From Nitrospirota bacterium (GTDB lineage Bacteria > Nitrospirota > Leptospirillia > Leptospirillales > Leptospirillaceae), in assembly GCA_027314645.1 (NCBI GenBank), contig DAHVAL010000002.1, positions 1 through 64,000 on the forward strand: a DNA stretch of 64,000 nucleotides, given 5' to 3'. The stretch's first letter is position 1, and each line of letters starts with the position of its first letter. Position numbers and translations under genes: made by a program. Under the pieces are notes generated by a model, which was not told the DNA's origin, made no database searches, and saw only the letters and a program-made list of their open reading frames with translations. Positions 59,739-64,000 of the stretch are shown here, in pieces.

Positions 59739-59927
59739 TTACTTCTTGTGTTCAATCTTCTCCTCGGTGTCCGACGCGTCGGTCCCGTCCTTCAGGGAAC
59801 GCTTGAAGTTCGAGATCGCTTTTCCCATTCCAGCGCCGATTTCCGGTAATTTCTTCGCCCCGAACAAAAGCATGACGATCAAAAGAAGGACAATCAGGTG
59901 AACCGGCTCAAAGAGTCCTGTCAGCAT
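59739..59927 (-). CDS. tatA: Twin-arginine translocase subunit TatA/TatE
   Basis: This is a 62-aa protein with one N-terminal helix (LIVLLLIVMLLFGAKKLPEIG) containing the FGxxKLPE hinge of TatA. The amphipathic helix GAGMGKAISNFKRSLK and a charged tail follow. GGAGG lies eight bases before the ATG. tatB and tatC are not in the window. It is downstream of nuoN on the same strand with a 78-base gap. Confidence 0.9.
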   Translation of the reverse strand: MLTGLFEPVHLIVLLLIVMLLFGAKKLPEIGAGMGKAISNFKRSLKDGTDASDTEEKIEHKK

Positions 59928-60005
59928 TTCTCATTCCTCCAGAAAATTTTACTCTCTAGCCAGTATACACCATTTATGACAGGGTTTATCCGCCCCCTTT
60001 GGAGG

Positions 60006-61451
60006 TCAAGGGACAAGAATGGCGAGCGAGGTTTCGATGTAGTGGACAAAGGGAAGAGGAAAAATCCCCATCACGACCGTCATGGCGGCCGTCAGGAAGA
60101 GAGCGAACTTTTCCATCCGATTCGGCATAAATTCCACCACTTCTTCAGGTTCCTTCATATACATCGTCATGACGATCTGAATGTAATAGTACGCCCCGAC
60201 CGCGCTCAACAGGACTCCGACGACGGCAAGCCAGGTAAAGCCGGCATGAACCGCCGCCATAAAGATGTAAAACTTTGCGAGGAATCCTCCGAACGGCGGA
60301 ATCCCCGCCAATGAAAACATGAAAATGAGCATGAGGAATGCGGCCATCGGATTTTTCTTGTTCAGACCCACGAAGTCCTGAATCTCCTCCCCTTCAACAC
60401 CCTTACGCCGAAGGATAAGGACGATCCCGAAGGCTCCCAGGGTCATAAACAAATAAACAAACAGATAGAACATGAGGGCAAACAGACTCTCCCGGCTGGG
60501 ATTGAGAAGGCCGATGACGGCGAAGCCGGCATGCCCGATGGAAGAATAGGCCAGCATCCGCTTGATGTTTTTCTGCACGAGGGCGACGATGTTTCCGATC
60601 AGCATCGAAAGGATCGCGATCATGATGATAAGCCACGTCCAGTGATCCTTGTTCGCGGAAAACGCCACCCAGAACACCCTCAGAAAAACGCCAAAGGCGG
60701 CCACCTTACCGACAGAGGCCATGAACCCGGTCACCACCGTAGGAGCCCCTTCATACACGTCAGGCGTCCACATATGGAAGGGCGCCGCAGAAACCTTAAA
60801 GGCAAAGCCGACCATCGTCAGAATCATTCCCGCGATGATCATGGGTTTGAGAGCCCCAGGATTTTGCACAAAGGCCGCAAGCCCGCTGATCGATTCCGTT
60901 CCGGAGGCCCCGTAAAGGAGAGAAATCCCGTAGAGAAAAATCGCGGCGGCAAAGGCGCCCAAAAGAAAATATTTGAAGGAGGCCTCGACAGACCTGTGAA
61001 TGGACCGCTTGAGACCGACAAGCACATAAAGGCAAAGGGACATCAGTTCGATACCGAGGAACAAGGTGATCAGGTCTCCCGCCGAAACCATAATCATCAT
61101 TCCCACGGCCGCAAAGATGAGAAAGCCGTAATATTCTCCGACATGAATGTCCTCTTTTTCCAAATACGGAAGAGAAAAGAGGATCGTGATGATCGTCCCT
61201 GTATAGATCACCATCTTAAAGAAATTGGAGAAGGGGTCGACGATATAGAGCCCTTGATAAAGGGGAAGCCCCTTGCCATTCAGGCCGAACGTGGCAATCA
61301 TCGCAAAAATCAAGGATGCAATGGCGAACAGCCCGAGCCAGGAACGCTTCTCTTTGGGAACGAATGGTTCCATAAGAAGAAGAATGCTCCCCAGAACGGT
61401 CAGGTAGATCTCCGGCATGGTTCCCATAATGTTTACAGGGGAAAAATTCAT
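60006..61451 (-). CDS. nuoN: NADH-quinone oxidoreductase subunit N
   Basis: This antiporter-like membrane subunit of complex I has about 481 aa and fourteen helices. The start MNFSPVNIMGTMPEIYL at 61451 has AAGGAG eight bases upstream; the track start adds three residues before it. The lysine-bearing core AAPFHMWTPDVYEGAPT and RMLAYSSIGHAGFAVIGL are conserved for proton pumping. It comes after nuoM, the usual nuoLMN order. Confidence 0.95.
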   Translation of the reverse strand: MNFSPVNIMGTMPEIYLTVLGSILLLMEPFVPKEKRSWLGLFAIASLIFAMIATFGLNGKGLPLYQGLYIVDPFSNFFKMVIYTGTIITILFSLPYLEKEDIHVGEYYGFLIFAAVGMMIMVSAGDLITLFLGIELMSLCLYVLVGLKRSIHRSVEASFKYFLLGAFAAAIFLYGISLLYGASGTESISGLAAFVQNPGALKPMIIAGMILTMVGFAFKVSAAPFHMWTPDVYEGAPTVVTGFMASVGKVAAFGVFLRVFWVAFSANKDHWTWLIIMIAILSMLIGNIVALVQKNIKRMLAYSSIGHAGFAVIGLLNPSRESLFALMFYLFVYLFMTLGAFGIVLILRRKGVEGEEIQDFVGLNKKNPMAAFLMLIFMFSLAGIPPFGGFLAKFYIFMAAVHAGFTWLAVVGVLLSAVGAYYYIQIVMTMYMKEPEEVVEFMPNRMEKFALFLTAAMTVVMGIFPLPFVHYIETSLAILVP

Positions 61452-61516
61452 CAACAACACTCCTTCAGGAACTTACATTCGTTGCTTATTGGATCCTCCC
61501 GCGACCCCGTTCGCCT

Positions 61517-63016
61517 CTAATGGAGCGACGCGAGGGGAACGGGCTGAAGCTGTCCGACAAGGTGTGCCACACTTTGATGAAAGACTGACAACACGGGGTT
61601 CGGCACAAGGCCGATCATGATGACAAGAACCACGAGAGGCAGCAAAGCGCCCCATTCATAGGCCTTCAGGTCCGGCATCGCATAAGTTTTGGGAGTATAG
61701 ACTCCCCAAACAACCCGGGAAAGCATATACAAAAGATACATGGCAGACAGGATGACGCCCGTTGTGGCAATGGAAGAGGCGATGGCGTGATTTTTGAAAG
61801 ACCCGATCAGAACCAGAAATTCTCCAACGAAGGAATTTGTTCCGGGAAGCGCCAGCGAGGAGAGGGCAAAGATGACAAGCATTGTCGAATATACCGGCAT
61901 CTGCTTTGCCAATCCGCCATACTCCGAAAGGAGGCGCGAATGGGATCTGTCATAAACGACTCCAATGCAAAGAAAGAGCGCCCCCGTCGTAATCCCGTGG
62001 TTCAGCATCTGCATCAACGCCCCTTCAATCCCTTGGGTATTGAAGACAAAGATTCCAAGTGTCACCACCCCCATATGGCTTACCGAGGAATAGGCGATCA
62101 GCTTTTTCATGTCTTCCTGGGCAAGAGCCATAAAGGCCCCCCAGATGATTGCGATGATCGAAAGAGCCAGCATAAACGGGGTAAAAAAGTGGGAGGCACC
62201 GGGAAACATCGGAAGGGAAAAGCGCAAGAACCCGTAGGCTCCCATTTTAAGCATGATGGAAGCGAGGATGACCGAACCAGCCGTCGGCGCTTCGACGTGG
62301 GCGTCCGGCAGCCATGTATGGAATGGGAACATCGGAATTTTCACCGCAAAAGCGGCAAACATCGCCAGAAAACCCAAAATCTGGAATGTCATCCCGTAGT
62401 GCTGTCCCGTCAGCCGACCAATGTCGAAGGTATGTCCGCCCGCGAAGTAAAGGGCGATGATGGTGACAAGGAGAAGAAGCGAACCCGCGAGGGTGTAGAG
62501 AAAGAACTTGATGGCCGCATAGATCCTATTTGGGCCGCCCCACACCCCGATGATCAAGTACATCGGGATGAGCATGGCCTCCCAGAACACATAGAAAAGG
62601 ACAAAGTCGGTTGCGCAAAAAACTCCGATCATCGCCCCCTCGAGTACCAGGAGATTGACCATGAAAAGAGGAACCTGCTTCGAGATCCCGGACCAAGAAG
62701 TCAAAACGGTCATCGGCAGGAGAAGGGTGGTCAACAGAATGAGAACGAGGCTGATCCCATCGATTCCCAGGGAATAGTGGATATTCGCAAACGGAATCCA
62801 GAGATGATTTTCGACAAATTGCATCTGGTAAAGATGGGGATCTTGCCCGACAAGGAGAGAGAGCGAAACCACAAACTCAACGAGGGTGACTCCTAATGCC
62901 ACCCATTTGACGATACCCTCCGAGTCATGCCTCCGATAAAAAGGGAGAAGAAGAAGGGAGGACACCACCGGGAAGAAGATAAGAAAGGTCAGGATCGGTA
63001 TCGATAAAAAAGTCAT
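61517..63016 (-). CDS. nuoM: NADH-quinone oxidoreductase subunit M
   Basis: This 499-aa membrane subunit has about fourteen helices. The conserved parts are FWEAMLIPMYLIIGVWG, the Lys/His channel segment VKIPMFPFHTWLPDAHVEAP, and KLIAYSSVSHMGVVTLGI. These belong to the proton-pumping Mrp-like family. It lies between nuoL and nuoN, with a 107-base gap after nuoL. Reverse electron flow through complex I is a typical need in iron oxidisers. Confidence 0.96.
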   Translation of the reverse strand: MTFLSIPILTFLIFFPVVSSLLLLPFYRRHDSEGIVKWVALGVTLVEFVVSLSLLVGQDPHLYQMQFVENHLWIPFANIHYSLGIDGISLVLILLTTLLLPMTVLTSWSGISKQVPLFMVNLLVLEGAMIGVFCATDFVLFYVFWEAMLIPMYLIIGVWGGPNRIYAAIKFFLYTLAGSLLLLVTIIALYFAGGHTFDIGRLTGQHYGMTFQILGFLAMFAAFAVKIPMFPFHTWLPDAHVEAPTAGSVILASIMLKMGAYGFLRFSLPMFPGASHFFTPFMLALSIIAIIWGAFMALAQEDMKKLIAYSSVSHMGVVTLGIFVFNTQGIEGALMQMLNHGITTGALFLCIGVVYDRSHSRLLSEYGGLAKQMPVYSTMLVIFALSSLALPGTNSFVGEFLVLIGSFKNHAIASSIATTGVILSAMYLLYMLSRVVWGVYTPKTYAMPDLKAYEWGALLPLVVLVIMIGLVPNPVLSVFHQSVAHLVGQLQPVPLASLH

Positions 63017-63123
63017 TCTTATTTACCCTCGCAAGATATGATTAATCGTCTCCGAGCGGCTGGGAGCCATGAAGGGAGACGAAGGTTGCAAGTAAACCCA
63101 TTTCCGGCATTCTCCGCCGTTAA

Positions 63124-64000
63124 TCACATTCTGTTAAACACAAGGTAGAAGGCGACCAGGCCGAACACTCCAATGGCCATGACCATGGCGTAATTTTGCA
63201 GTTGGCCCGTTTGATACCGGCGGAGCCCCAATCCAGAATTTCTGAAAAAGGCGGCCACCCCGTTCACGGTTTCATCGATCACGCCCTTGTCCAGTTCCTG
63301 CCAGAATAAGCGTCCAATGAGGAATGACGAGCGAACGAACACCAAATCGTAAAGCTCATCAAAGTACCATTTATAAAGCGACAGCTTATAGAAGAATGAT
63401 AACCCCTTGGCGAGGGAGCCTGGAATAGAGGATTCCCTTCCATAAAACGCCCATGCCACAAAAATTCCCAGAACCCCCACTCCGACGGAAAGCCCCTTCA
63501 GGGCACTATCCGACATGCCTCCGGCCACGGGATCTTGGTGCGGGATCGGGAGTTCCTGGGCCAGATACTCCAAGACTCCGTAATGTTCCCCTGCCCATCC
63601 GGCAACCACCGCCGCAATCGATAAGAGCACCAGCGGGACAGTCATCGTCCATGGGCTTTCATGGGGATGAATTCCATGGCCCCCATGGCCCGCTTGATCC
63701 GAATGGAAACGCTCCTTTCCGCCAAACACCAGGAACATCAGACGGAAGCTATAAAACGCCGTAAGGACCGCCGTTAATACCCCGATCATCCAGAGGATTT
63801 GGCCCAGGGGGCCTTGCTGATAGGCCGTAACAAGGATAAGATCCTTGCTATAGTAGCCTGCAAAGGGAGGAATCCCAGAAAGGGCCAAGGACCCGATAAG
63901 CATTGTGACGAATGTCAGGCCGATATATTTGCGCAACCCCCCCATCCTGAAGACATCCTGTTCACCGGAGAGGGAGTGGATGACCGACCCCGCCCCAAGG
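63124..64000 (-). CDS. nuoL: NADH-quinone oxidoreductase subunit L (partial, 5' end outside window)
   Basis: The C-terminal part of NuoL is present. The frame is open beyond the track start at 63945 to the window edge: LGAGSVIHSLSGEQDVFRMGGLRK reads through, which is the conserved NuoL segment. GIPPFAGYYSKDLIL follows. Near the end is the long lateral helix region (GLSFFYKLSLYKWYFDELYD). The gene's beginning is outside the window. It is the first of the visible nuoL-nuoM-nuoN genes. Confidence 0.95.
   Translation of the reverse strand, partial: LGAGSVIHSLSGEQDVFRMGGLRKYIGLTFVTMLIGSLALSGIPPFAGYYSKDLILVTAYQQGPLGQILWMIGVLTAVLTAFYSFRLMFLVFGGKERFHSDQAGHGGHGIHPHESPWTMTVPLVLLSIAAVVAGWAGEHYGVLEYLAQELPIPHQDPVAGGMSDSALKGLSVGVGVLGIFVAWAFYGRESSIPGSLAKGLSFFYKLSLYKWYFDELYDLVFVRSSFLIGRLFWQELDKGVIDETVNGVAAFFRNSGLGLRRYQTGQLQNYAMVMAIGVFGLVAFYLVFNRM

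Noticed and set aside
1-64000. CRISPR arrays, insertion sequences, prophage or integrase genes
   Set aside because: I looked for direct repeats with spacers, transposase motifs and terminal inverted repeats and saw none.

Overview
The window is GC-rich bacterial chromosome with densely packed, often overlapping genes and no sign of prophage, transposon or CRISPR array. Gene content suggests an acidophilic, hopanoid-making chemolithotroph of the Leptospirillum (Nitrospirota) type. This is recognition from gene content and protein character, not a database result. Evidence includes a full hopanoid side-chain set, a CysO-like sulfur-carrier operon, Nuo complex I, a pentose-phosphate operon and RecBC.

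Layout. 1-6135: recC-recB on the minus strand. recB runs off the left edge, so the ORF track misses it. 6475-10960: gnd, a mechanosensitive channel, and phoB-phoR. 11073-18782: a ten-gene minus-strand operon, metK-ahcY-thiS-cysK/M-moeB-thrC-cysO-NIL-moeB-JAMM protease. It starts at a TTGACA-N17-TAGTAT promoter and a SAM-II type riboswitch followed by an intrinsic terminator. This is the most interesting part of the window. 18878-25389: tRNA-Ala, small unknown genes, a chemoreceptor, a TMEM175-like channel, a three-GAF diguanylate cyclase and a secreted helical protein. 25467-29751: aroE, then the heme block cbiX-hemE-hemN behind a strong promoter that would give a leaderless transcript. 29837-40859: hopanoid region (shc-hpnG-Omp; hpnA, ispH, hpnJ, hpnI, a half-size DMT protein and a DUF422/CruF-like protein). 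41099-48942: tkt-tal-zwf, then a lipoprotein and a flavin monooxygenase. 49240-52286: a ClC channel translationally coupled to an MgtC/DUF4010 membrane protein. 52426-59250: a B12-radical SAM protein with a ferritin-like protein, a flavin reductase, a ChrR-like cupin, a DMT transporter, a methyltransferase and tRNA-Arg. 59247-64000: a second half-size DMT protein, tatA and nuoN-nuoM-nuoL (nuoL cut by the right edge).

How the genes work together. The SAM-controlled operon joins SAM synthesis (MetK), SAH recycling (AhcY), two ubiquitin-like sulfur carriers, two E1-like activating enzymes, two PLP enzymes and one JAMM protease. Both carriers end in two residues beyond the Gly-Gly that must be exposed for activation, so the JAMM protease probably matures them. 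Putting thrC and a NIL-domain protein under SAM control suggests that the operon makes homocysteine as well as cysteine from protein thiocarboxylates; this is inference. The hopanoid genes make hopene, remove adenine from adenosylhopane and decorate bacteriohopanetetrol. hpnH and hpnK are not in the window.
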